The notes beneath the pieces are model-generated. The model was given only the letters and a program-made list of their open reading frames with translations, was not told where the DNA came from and did no database searches. The position numbers and the translations under genes are program-made. A stretch of 22,072 nt of DNA from Larix sibirica (lineage: Eukaryota > Streptophyta > Pinopsida > Pinales > Pinaceae), in the NCBI GenBank assembly GCA_004151065.3, contig NWUY0300007767.1, forward strand, positions 102,425 through 124,496, read 5' to 3'. Numbering within the stretch: the stretch's first letter is position 1; every line of letters begins with the position of its first letter. Shown piece by piece: positions 8,719 through 18,331 of this stretch.

Positions 8719-11700
8719 CCATTATTGGCGAGATGGTCAGCGAGCTTGTTGGTCGTGCGGTGAACATGGCTCATGCTGAGAACCTGGAAGTGCTTGATGT
8801 TATCATGCAGCTGCTCAATGAGCCATTCTAATCTCCAATGCTTGGAAATCTTGGCTGGGGAAGTGCCACAGTGAAGTCTGAGAGCAGTGTTGATGATAAT
8901 CTGGGAATCACCTTCAATGGTAATGGCCGTCCATCCTTCCCTTTAAGCTATAGTTAGGCCGGTCAGGAGGGCAAGGATCTCTGCAATGTTGTTGGTATTA
9001 AAACCAATGCTTTCTGAATAGGCATGGATGATCTTCCCCGCAGTGTCCCTGAAGACTCCACCAAAACTAGCTGGACCCGGGTTTCCTTTTGAGGAACCAT
9101 CGAAGTTAAGCTTAAGGGGAGTAAACAACGGCGGGAACCAAGTGGAGGGGATATGGGAGGAGGGGGGGTGGAAGATGGGGAGGAATCGAGGTCCAGCTTG
9201 AGGTTCCAGTCCACAAAAATGAGGCTTTCCAGTGGTTGGAAAATGAGATCGACAACGGTCCAAGTGGTAAGTCTCACAGTTTCTTGAATACAGGAGTGAA
9301 TGCAAGGGATGAGGCCCAGCTCAGAAGGAGAGATGTTAAGAAAGATTCTCCTATTCCTCTCTTTCCAAAGGTTCCAAAGGACGAAACTAGGGAAGAGCAG
9401 CCAAGTGCGATTTAGAATGGGGTTCGCAAATGGCTCAACAGTCTAGTTCCTGATAGTGTCTCTGATATCATCCTTATTGTAGTCAGAGTGGCGAAAGAGG
9501 GAAGCACCCCAGTCCCAGATGACAGAGGGATAAGAGCAGGAGTTGAGAATATGCTCCTGATTTTCCTCATGCTGGTTACATAAGATACAAACAAAAGGTC
9601 CTACAAAACCTTTTTTGATCAGTTGATCCCAGGAGAGAATTTTATTCCTAGCGACCAACCAAAGAAAGGTCTTGAATTTTGTCCACAGGTGGGAATCCCA
9701 AATATTTTTCCAAATGATATCAGCAGGAGGGGGAGGAGCATGGGTGAGCTGGTAAGATTCCTTAATATTAAAAATCCATTTTTCTGGTGACCCCATCTGA
9801 GTTTGTCTGAGACATTTGAAATGCGGATTTTCCTGGAAATGAGAGCGGTCTAGAAAGCTTTTGCTTCGTCAGAGTTGAAATTAGCATTCCCCATATCCGG
9901 TATAGACCAGGACCTCCAAGTAGCATGAGTGATGTAGGGCTCCCAATAGTGCTTCACAAAGTGTTTTTCGATATGATGAGCATGATTTTGGATCTCCTCT
10001 GTGCCCGAGAGCTGGTTGAGGGGGGGGAGCTGGTTCCAAGTGTCTTCCCAGAAGAGTGCTTTGTCTCCCTTTCTTATCTCCCAGAAACTATGCTTGTGGC
10101 TTAGATCTCTCTGGGCCTAGGATGAATTCCAAATCAGGGATCCTTTCGGGAGCGAGTCCTACTGGATAAGCTCATGGTGATTTAAATTATTAGCATACTT
10201 TTGCATCCATAGCAGCTTGGCGCAGAGAACCTCGTTAAGTGTGAAATGGTCTCTCAAACCCAGCCCTCCATTAATTTAGGAGTGCAAAGCTTAGTCCAAG
10301 CCACCATGGCCCATTTCCGGTGTTGAGTGGATCCTCCCCAGAGGAAGTTTCTCTGCAGATTGCGAATGGATTTGACGATGAACTTGGGAGCAGCCATGAC
10401 GGAGAAAAGGTAGAGGGGCATGGCTTGAAGGACGGATTTGAGAAGGATAAGATGACTAGGAAAATTGAGGGCTCTGAAGGTCCAAGAGGAGAGCTTGCGT
10501 TCCAGGGCGGTAAGCAGGTCCTTCCAAGAGGAATGCTTTATGGCAGAGGCAATCAATGGGGCTCCGAGGAATTTGGAGGGGAGGGAGCCTTCTAGAAAGC
10601 CTAAAATTTTGGTGATACAGTTTTGAGTCTACAGGTGAGTGTTGAAAAAGAAAATTTGAGATTTGAGATTGTTGATAGTCATGCCTGAGGCCGCATTGAA
10701 GGAGTGAAGAATATCCCAGAAGGCCTTGGCTTCCATAATAGTGGATTTCCCCGTCAACATGGTATCATCCATGAATTGTAGGTGCGAGTGAGTGGTGCCT
10801 TGACCGTTTATTTTGATGCCCTGCAGCTGGTTGCTTCTGATTGCATTGTTGATGCTCCTGCCCAGAATCTCCGTGAGAAGGATGAAAAGGTAGGGGGAGA
10901 GAGGGTCCTTCTGTCTGATTCCTCTCGAGGGGGAGAAGGTTGAGGAGGGAGTGCCATTAATCATGATGGAGAAGAAGGAAGAGGAAACAAGGGAGATGAT
11001 CCAGCAGACCCAAGGGAGCGAGAAGCCAAAGGCCAAGAGGGTATCTTTGAGGAATTTCTAGTTGGTCTTGTCGAAATCTTTGGAGAGGTTTAGTTTTACA
11101 AGCATTCCTAGAAGGGAGGAAGACTTAAGAGTGTGAATGACCTCATGAGCAGTGATGATGCCATCCATGATTTGTCGACTCTTGTCATAACCATATTGCT
11201 CAAGAGAAATGAGGAGCGGAAACAGAGGTTTGAGACGGTTGGCAATGACTTTGGTGACAGTTTTGTAGATGACGTTGCAGAGGGCAATGGGGCAAAAGTT
11301 GGAAGGATCAGCAGAGTTGCTGGTCTTGGGAATGAGAGTAAGAAAAGTGGAGTTGAAGGCCGGGAGAATGGAGCCAGAAGAGCGGGAGTCCTCAACCACT
11401 TGCAAAACATCATCCTTAATAATTTCCCAATAGTTTTGGAAGAAGTCTATTGTGAAACCATCAGGCCCTGGAGCTTTGCCGGGCTTCATATCCATGACAA
11501 CAGTCTCCACTTCCCTGGGTGAAATGGGACTCATAAGATTTTCATTTTGGTCTTCGGTGATGAGATGTGGGATATGCTGTAGAATGTGCTGGGAGGCCCG
11601 CGACCCATCCGTAGTGTTGTCATGCAGAAGATTATTATAGAAGAGGACAATCTCTTGTTCAATGTCTTCTTTTTTGAGGATAGTATCTCCAGTACTGGTT

Positions 11701-12863
11701 TTTAGCCTGGTAATTCTGTTGTTCTTCCTAGGTTGGATCATAGCATTGTGGAAGAATTTGGTGTTTCTTTCCCCGTCCTTGAGCCAATGAATTTTGGATT
11801 TCTATCTCCAGAGAGTTTCCTCCTGCTGATTTCTGATATCAAGATGACTCAGAAGGAGTTGCTCCTGCCGCTTAAGGTTGTTAGTGTATCCTTGTTGAAT
11901 AGCGTGAGATTGGATATTATCCAGATCGAGCTCCAACTTACGTTTCTCCTCCAGTATGTTTCCGAACTCATTTTTATTCAGTGCTTGAGTTGCTTCTTGA
12001 TAAATATGAGTTTTTGCTGGAAGCAGTACATTAGGGTCCCATCCCTACCTTGATAGGGTTGCCACCATTCCTTGATTTTTTCCTTCAGATCGGGATGGGA
12101 GATCCATAATTGCTCAAATCTGAAGGGTCTTCAGGATTCAGGAGAGTCCCAGTCAAGGTGCAGAAAGATCGGCCAGTGATCAGACCCTGCAAAAGGGAGG
12201 ATGGAGCAGGAGAGATTAAGATGATTCATAAGCAGGGAGTTGGAAATGAGAAAGCGATCAAGATGAGAAGCGACTTGATTAGAGCCTCCCCTCCTATTAT
12301 TCCAAGTGTAAATTCCATTGCTGGTCTCGAGATCTTCCAGAGAGTGATCTCGGATGAAGGTTTGGAATGCTAAGCAGTCTCTATCAAGACAGCGTAATCC
12401 TCCTTGTTTCTCTTTGAGAGAAGAGATGATGTTGAAGTCTCCACCGATGATCCAGTGCTTGTCTTGGAGCTGATTATGAAGCCAGGAGAGATAATTGATG
12501 AGATGGAGTTTTTGGTCCAGAGCCTATGGTCCATATACATTGGTTATTAATCCTTTGTGAGTGGTGCCCAGAATGTGGAACCAACCCGAAAGTGTGTGAT
12601 GGCTGGAGAAAAATCCATCTAAGCTTAGGATATTGGGATCCCAGGCTATGGCAATGCCTCCTGAAGCACCTTTAGCATCAATGGCTACGATTTCTACATT
12701 TTTCCAGCAGTTTTTGATGAAAGAGCGGAGCTTAAGCTCTGTGGATTTAGTTTCTTGTAGAATTATGAGAGTGCGTTTTTCCTTGAGAATTTTGTTCTTC
12801 AGTAGGTTGCGTTTGGAATCACTATCGATTCCCCTGATGTCAGCTGATGAATTTCAGCTCCAT
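8719..12863 (-). pseudogene. LINE ORF2, copy 2, broken
   Basis: The start ATG is at 12863-12861 by alignment with copy 1. A 2-base deletion about 20 bases in (near 12840-12845) destroys the endonuclease SWNIRG motif at once. Further on, GGDFN (near 12450) and the SDHWP motif (near 12180) are intact. The RT has FMDD at motif C, but motif A reads KLNLSKDFD, replacing the first catalytic Asp with Asn, and motif B reads RQKDPLSP with Gly changed to Lys. A W-to-stop change follows motif A (about 11058-11060), and a lost T near 10274 shifts the frame in the thumb. The zf-RVT part (9796-9443) keeps CILC and EHILNSC. RNase H (9305-8943 onward) shows FDGSSKGNPGPAS and NNIAEILAL, then a stop at LTIA. 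The protein would be inactive. Confidence 0.9.
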
Positions 12864-12906
12864 TAATTCAAAGAAGGGAAGATGGTAGTAATATTGGCAC
12901 TCTGCC

Positions 12907-13895
12907 CTAATCAATTAAGTGCTCTCCAAGCTCATGAAGAAGTTGTCTGTTGGGATTTCTTTCTTTCTTCGTGAGCACGTTTTGGCCTTTGGAAATTTCC
13001 TTGGGCTTTAGGATTTTGCTAACCCCCAAATGGTTGTGGTCGAAGGGAAAAGCAGTCGCATCCGTTAGAGGGTGAAAGTTATGTTGATGAGCTAGGTACT
13101 GATAGGATTCTTTGAAGAGTTCCAATTGGCTCTGAGGGATGTTGCGAAAGTCATTTTTTGCCCAATCTTCTTGAATGGATTCTAAATCGATTTCTCTGAT
13201 TTCCATGTCATCAAGGTCGGCGAGACCGTCAACAGAGGTGGAGTGGATAAGCAGTTGGGGGGTATCCTTGGAAGTAGGGTCCAAGAGGGTAGAGGCAGTC
13301 TCATTGGGGATGGGGTCAGAGGAAGCAGGGAGATCAGGGATCTGCTGTGAGAGGACGGAAAAGTTGTTGTGGCAGTCCAGGTTGGTGGAGGTGCTGGGGG
13401 CAGAGTTGGTGGGAGCAGGGGGCTTCTTTCCATTTCTTCTGCGATTGGTAGCTCTGGTGAAACCCTCATCATATTTCTTATTTTGTCCAGGAGGAGGGGG
13501 GGGTTTGGAATTTAGCGGACATTCACGGAAGAGGTGGCCATTTTCATGGCATTTTCTGCACCTGAAAGGTATGTGTTCATAATCAAGCAATTGGATCCAC
13601 TCTGTGTCCTGGTAAGAGAGACAAATTGCTTCCAGGAGGGAAGATGAGATTTCCATGAAAATACAGATTCTGGCATAGGAAGTGTAGCGAGCAGCTAGAG
13701 TTGCATCTAAGGCTTGGATGAAGGTGCCAAGGGTATTGCCAATGCCGGCTAGAGTTTCCAGGTTCCAATACTCCTTAGGGAGGGAGTAGAGACTTAGCTA
13801 GACTGGCACAACTTTGAAATCCTCTTTATCAAGGCTGAAATTCTCTTTCCAGTCCCGCATGTACAGTCCTGCGGAGTGCAGGAAGTATGGTCCTC
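12907..13895 (-). pseudogene. LINE ORF1, copy 2, 5'-truncated
   Basis: ORF1 protein is the RNA-binding, nucleocapsid-like protein of the element. This copy starts at the N inside the DUF4283-like domain (GLYMRDWKENF). It has a TAG at 13800-13798 in place of a Trp codon and is then open for about 297 codons to TAG at 12909-12907. The open part includes the CCHC knuckle CRKCHENGHLFREC, then a run of prolines encoded by a G run (about 13490-13502), a low-complexity polar linker, and a conserved C-terminal segment (RNPNRQLLHELGEHLID). Copy 1 has Ser at the codon that is TAG here and continues to the ORF2 start. This copy therefore ends early by a single C-to-A change. Confidence 0.9.
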
Positions 13896-13896
13896 N
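13896..13896. other. Single ambiguous base at a second LINE-LINE join
   Basis: The N falls where copy 2 ORF1 sequence (left, ending GGAAGTATGGTCCTC, the same as copy 1 up to about 17696) meets copy 1 reverse transcriptase thumb sequence (right, GCTGAATTCCAAAT, matching copy 3 at about 6194). As at 8718, two element positions that should be kilobases apart are joined without shared sequence. Confidence 0.9.
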
Positions 13897-16662
13897 GCTG
13901 AATTCCAAATCAGGGATCCTTTTGGGAGCGAGTCCTGTTGGATAAGTTCATGGTGATTTAAATTATCGGCATACTTATGCATCCAGATATGAGTCCAAGG
14001 AGTGGAACTTTTCGTGTAGCATATCCATAGAAGCTTGGTGTAGAGAACCTCGTTGAGTGTACAAGGGTCTCTCAAACCCAACCCTCCATCAATTTTAGGA
14101 GTGCAAAGCTTAGTCGAAGCCACCAAGGCCCATTTTCAGTGTTGAGTGGATCCTCCCTAGAGGAAGTTTCTCTGCAGATTGCGACTGGATTTGAGGATGA
14201 AATTGGGAGTGGCCATGACATTGAAAAGGTAGAGGGGCATGGCCTGAAGGACGGATTTGAGAAGGATAAGATGACTAGGAAAGTTGAGGGCTCTGAAGGT
14301 CCAAGAGGAGAGCTTGTGTTCCAGGGCGGTAAGCAGGTCCTTCCAAGAGGAATGCTTTATAGCAGAGGCAATCAGTGGGGCTCCAAGGAATTTGGAGGGG
14401 AGGGAGCATTTTGGAAAGCCTAAAATTCTGGTAATGCAGTTTTGAATCTGCAGGTGAGTGTTGAAAAAGAAAATTTCAGATTTCAGATTGTTGATAGTCA
14501 TACCTGAGGCCACGCTGAAGGAGTGAAGAATATCCTGGAGGCCTTGGCTTCCATAACAGTGGATTTCCCCATCAAAATGGTATCGTCCATGAATTGCAAG
14601 TGCGAGTGAGTGGCGCCTTGACCGTTGATTTTAATGCCCTGTAGCTGATTGCTTCTGACAAGATTGTTGATGCTCCTACCCAAACTCTCCGCGAGAAGGA
14701 TGAAAAGGTAGGGGGAGAGAGGGTCCCCCTGTCTGATTCCTCTCGAGGGGGAGAAGGTTGAGGAGGGAGTGCCATTAATCATAATGGAGAAGAAGGTAGA
14801 GGAAGCAATGGAGATGATCCAGCAGAACCAGGGGAGCGAGAATCAAAAGGCCAAGAGGGTATCTTTGAGGAAGCTCCAGTTGGTCTTGTCAAAAGCTTTG
14901 GAGAGGTCCAGTTTTGCGAGCATTCCTAGAAGGGAGGAAGACTTAAGAGTGTGAATGACCTCATGAGCAGTAATGATGCCATCCATGATTTGTCGACCCT
15001 CGACATAACCACATTGCTCAGGAGAAATGAGGAGGGGCAACAGAGGTTTGTGACGATTGGCAATGACTTTGGTGGCAATTTTGTAGATGACGTTGCAGAG
15101 AGAAATGGGGTGAAAGTTGGCAGGATTAGTAGGCTTGCTGGTGTTGGGAATGAGGGTAAGAAAAGTGGAGTTGAAGGATGGGATAATGGAGCCAGAAGAG
15201 CGGGAGTCCTCAACCACTTGCCAAACATCATCCTTAACAATTTCCGAGTAGTTTTGGAAGAAGTCTATGGTGAAACCATCAGGCCCCGGAGCTTTTCCGG
15301 GCTTCATATCCATGACATCAGTCTCCTCTTCCCCAGGTGAAATGGGACTCACAAGATTGTCATTCTACTCCTCGGTGATGAGATGTGGGATATGCTGTAG
15401 AATGTGTTGAGAGGCCTGTGACCTGTCCGGAGTGTCGTCATGTAGAAGATTATTGTAGAAGAGGACCAACTCTTGTTCAATGTCTTCTTTTTTTAGGACA
15501 GTATCTCCAGTAATGGTTTTCAGCCTGGTAATTCTGTTGTTCTGCCTGCGTTGGATCATAGCATTGTGGAAGAATTTGGTGTTTCTTTCCCCGTCCTTAA
15601 GCCAATGAATTTTGGATTTCTATCTCTAGAGAATTTCCTCCCGCTGGTTTCTGATATCAAGCTGACTCAGAAGGAGTTGATCCTGCTGCTTGAGGTTTTT
15701 AGTGCAGCCCTGTTGGATAGCGTGAGATTGGATATTATCCAGATCGAGCTCCAGCTTGCGTTTCTCCTCCAGAATGTTGCCGAATTCATTTTTATTCCAG
15801 TGCTTGAGTTCCCGCTGGAAGCAGTACATAAGGGTGCCATCCCTACCATGATAGGATTGCCACCAATCTTTGATTTTTTCCTTCAGATCCGGATGGGAGA
15901 TCCAGAATTGCTCAAATCTAAAGGGTCTCTGGGAGTCAGAAGAGTCCCAGTCAAGGTGCAGACAGATCGGCCAGTGATCAGACCCCGCAAAAGGGAGGAT
16001 AGATCAGGAGAGATTGAGATGATTCATAAGCAGGGAGTTGGAAATGAGAAAGCGATCAAGACGAGAAGCTACTTGATTAGAGCCTCCTCTCCTGTTATTC
16101 CAAGTGTAAATGCCGTTGCTGGTCTCAAGATCCGGCAAAGAGTGATCTCGGATGAAGGTTTGGAATACTAAGCTGTCTCTGTCAAGATGGCGTAACCCTC
16201 CTCGTTTCTCTTTGAGAGAAGAGATAATGTTGAAGTCCCCGCCGATGATCCAGTGCTTGTCTTGGAGCTGATTATGAAGCCAGGAGAGATAATTGATGAG
16301 TTGGAGTTTCTGGTTCAGAGCTTGTGGTCCATAAACATTGGTTATCAAGCCTTTGTGAGCAGTGCCCAGAATGTGGAACCAACCTGAAAGAGTGTGATGA
16401 CTGGAGAAAAATCCATCTAAGCTTAGGATATTGGGATCCCAGGATATGGAATGCCTCCTGAAGCACCTTTAGCATCAATGGCAACGATCTCTGCATTTTT
16501 CCAGCCGTTTTTTATGAAAGAGAAGAGCTTATGATCTAGGGATTTAGTTTCTTGTAGCATTATGAGAGTGGGTTTTTCCTTGAGAATTTTGTTCTTCAGT
16601 AGTCTGTGTTTGGAATCTCTACTGATTCCCCTGATGTTCCAGCTGATGAATTTTAGCTCCAT
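13897..16662 (-). pseudogene. LINE ORF2 (endonuclease-RT), copy 1, broken
   Basis: ORF2 starts at ATG 16662-16660 (MELKFISWNIRG). The APE-type endonuclease covers about residues 1-232: SWNIRG at 7-12, QETK at 37-40, GGDFN near 140 and SDHWP near 227. The RT covers about 480-900, with motif A LDLSKAFDKTNW, motif B RQGDPLSP, motif C FMDD (Met where plant LINEs usually have Ala), and a thumb with FLGAPL and GGLGLRD. The gene is cut at the N before zf-RVT and RNase H. Damage includes a 1-base deletion near 16449, stops near 16015, 15367, 14848 and 14158, a 1-base loss near 14535, and an in-frame 21-base deletion at 15806-15810 relative to copy 3. Comparison with copy 3 puts a complete ORF2 near 1,410 codons, normal for plant L1 elements that carry RNase H. 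Confidence 0.92.
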
Positions 16663-16664
16663 TA
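16660..16664 (-). promoter_or_regulatory. TAATG stop-start overlap between ORF1 and ORF2
   Basis: On the minus strand the ORF1 stop TAA (16664-16662) and the ORF2 start ATG (16662-16660) share one base, reading TAATG. Copy 2 keeps the same TAATG at 12865-12861. A UAAUG overlap is known to couple translation of two ORFs by termination and reinitiation in the SART1 LINE of silkworm. The same mechanism here is inferred from the arrangement alone. Confidence 0.7.
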
Positions 16665-18205
16665 ATTCAAGGGAGAGAAGATGGTATTAATCATGGCACT
16701 CATGCCCGAATCAATTAAATGCTCTCCAAGCTCACGAAGAAGTTGTCTGTTGGGATTTCTTCCTTTCTTTGTGGGCACATTTTGGCCTTTGGAAAGTTCC
16801 TTGCGCTTGAGGATTTTGCTGACCCCCAATTGGTTGTGGTCAGAGGGAAAAGCAGTAGCATCCGTTAGAGGGGGAAAGTTCTGTTGGTGAGCTAGGGACT
16901 GATAGGATTCTTTGAAGAGGTCCAATTGGCTCTGAGGGATGCTGCGAAAGTCATTTTTTGCCCAAGCTTCTTGAATGGATTCTAAATCAAGTTCTCCAGT
17001 TTCCATGTCATCAAGTTCGGCGAGACCGTCAACAGAGGTGTAGTGGAGAAGCGGTTGAGGGGTATCCTTGGAGGTAGGGTCCAAGAAGGTAGATGCAATC
17101 TTAGTGGGGATGGGATCAGAGGAAGCAGGGAGATCAGGGATCTACTGTGAGAGGACGACAAAGCTGTTGTGGCAGTCCGGGTTGGTGGAGGTGATGGGGG
17201 CAAAGTTGCTGGGAGCAGGGGGCTTCTTTCCATTTATTCTGCGATTGGTAGCTCTGGTGAAACCCTCATAGTCTTTCTTATTTTAGCCAGGAGGAGGGGG
17301 GGTTTGGAATTTAGTGGGCATTCACGAAAGAGATGACCGTGTTCATGGCATTTTCTACACCTGAAAGGTATGTGTTCATAATCAAGCAATTGGATCCACT
17401 CCGTATCCTGGTAAGAGAGACAAATTGCTTCCGGGAGGGCAGCAGAGATGTCCATGAAAATACATATTCTGGCATAGGAAGTGTAGCGAGCAGCTAGAGT
17501 TGCATCGGAGGCTTGGATGAAGGTGCCGAGAGTGTTGCCAATGCTGACTAAGGTTTCCAAGTTCCAATACTCTTGGGGGAGAGAGTAAAAACTCATCCAG
17601 ACTGGCATCACTTTGAAGTCTTCTTTATCAGGGCTGAAATTCTCTTTCCAGTCCCGCATGTACAGTCCTGCGGAGTGCAGGAAGTATGGTCCTCCTTGAA
17701 AAATACGGTGTTTGTCTTCAAGATTCTGGAAGATCACTGTAAATAATCCTTTGGATCCCAATTTCAGCGCACATTGGCCTTTAGGTTTCCATGTATTGGT
17801 GATCCACCAAGTGAGGTTCTTCTCCGTTGGCCATAAGCCTATGAATTTACAAATAATGGCGTGGTCATGCAGGTATTGGATATGCTGGCTTACGAGATTA
17901 GACGTTACTTCATACCTGGGGATCTGAACAGACTTGGGCTTGCATTTGTTGGTAATTTTGATTGGTTCCATATTCTTTTTCGGATCTTCAAGCTTCTGGT
18001 TTACTGATGTCTGAGTAGCAGAGCCTGGGTCGGCTATTACTTCTTCTTCTTTTCCATTATTAGGTCTAATTTTTACCGTATGCGGTCCATGATCAATAGT
18101 CGTCAGATCTGATCCTAGCAAGAGAAGGGGAGTGAAGTATTGGGTGCGGCGTGCAGCCATTTGGCTGAAGGACGGTCTGGTGCAACCTCCGCTGGAGGTC
18201 GCCAT
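16662..18205 (-). pseudogene. LINE ORF1 (DUF4283 and CCHC zinc knuckle), copy 1, broken
   Basis: This is the RNA-binding ORF1 protein of the element. I chose ATG 18205-18203 (GCCATGGCG, a good plant start context) over the longer open frame to 18319, because that extension lacks an ATG and runs into the target-site duplication. About residues 100-250 resemble DUF4283, with WWITNTWKPKGQ, a GGPYFLHSAGLY segment and SYARICIFMD. The CCHC knuckle CRKCHEHGHLFREC lies at about 283-296 with C-X2-C-X4-H-X4-C spacing. A polar linker and a conserved C-terminus follow, ending SPLN at 16662. One G is missing in the G run near 17291-17297 compared with copy 2, shifting the frame. Two Gln codons downstream have become stops, near 17283 and 17143. 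The intact gene would be about 515 codons. Confidence 0.92.
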
Positions 18206-18317
18206 GGCAGGAGCAGACGAAAGAAAGCAGGCGGTGAGGACAGGGTACAGAAACCCTAGCAGAGAGATCCCAATATGATACTCATCGATCCCCAATTTAA
18301 AACATGAATAAACCCTC
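18206..18317 (-). other. LINE 5' untranslated region
   Basis: These 112 bases lie between the right target-site duplication and the ORF1 ATG. On the minus strand the region begins GAGGGTTTATTC and includes CTAGGGTTTCTGTACCC. It probably carries the internal promoter used by such elements, but I see no specific motif to prove it. The presence of this end shows that copy 1 is not 5'-truncated. Confidence 0.7.
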
Positions 18318-18331
18318 AATGAAGCGAGATT
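18318..18331. repeat. Target-site duplication, right copy
   Basis: AATGAAGCGAGATT is identical to 3102-3115. It adjoins the first base of the LINE 5' UTR. The neighbouring flank continues TTTATTTTAAAT. This is consistent with a first-strand nick after GAGATT whose terminal T residues could pair with the poly-A tail. Confidence 0.9.

Larger units (their letters stand above)
8719..13895 (-). mobile_element. L1-type LINE copy 2: internal fragment
   Basis: This fragment lies wholly inside the element. It starts in ORF1 (equivalent to copy 1 position 17696) and stops in the C-terminal part of RNase H (equivalent to copy 3 position 4815). Both ends are the single Ns, and neither a 5' UTR nor a 3' tail is present. 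It carries changes not shared with the other copies, including a 42-bp deletion at about 10205-10209, so it is a separate copy and not a repeated read of copy 1 or 3. It has no unique sequence of its own to anchor its placement. Confidence 0.92.
13897..18317 (-). mobile_element. L1-type LINE copy 1: 5' end to RT
   Basis: This copy has the only visible 5' end of the family. It begins at 18317 directly inside the right target-site duplication, with GAGGGTTTATTC on the minus strand. It contains a 112-base 5' UTR, ORF1, the ORF1/ORF2 overlap, and ORF2 through the RT thumb, and is cut at the N at 13896. It is interrupted by several stops and frameshifts. Together with the 3' part of copy 3 it implies a full-length element near 7.5 kb. 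Confidence 0.93.

Noticed and set aside
3116-18317. LTR retrotransposon or endogenous virus
   Set aside because: There are no long terminal repeats, no protease or integrase, and the RT order (endonuclease before RT, RNase H last) with a poly-A end is that of a LINE.
3116-18317. A regular head-to-tail LINE tandem array
   Set aside because: The middle copy lacks both element ends and the two joins are at different element positions, each on an N. A clean tandem array would show a repeated unit.
18206-18319. A 38-residue hydrophobic N-terminal extension of ORF1 that could look like a signal peptide
   Set aside because: It has no ATG, begins inside the target-site duplication and lies in the 5' UTR. 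The ATG at 18205 has good context and gives the expected ORF1 start.
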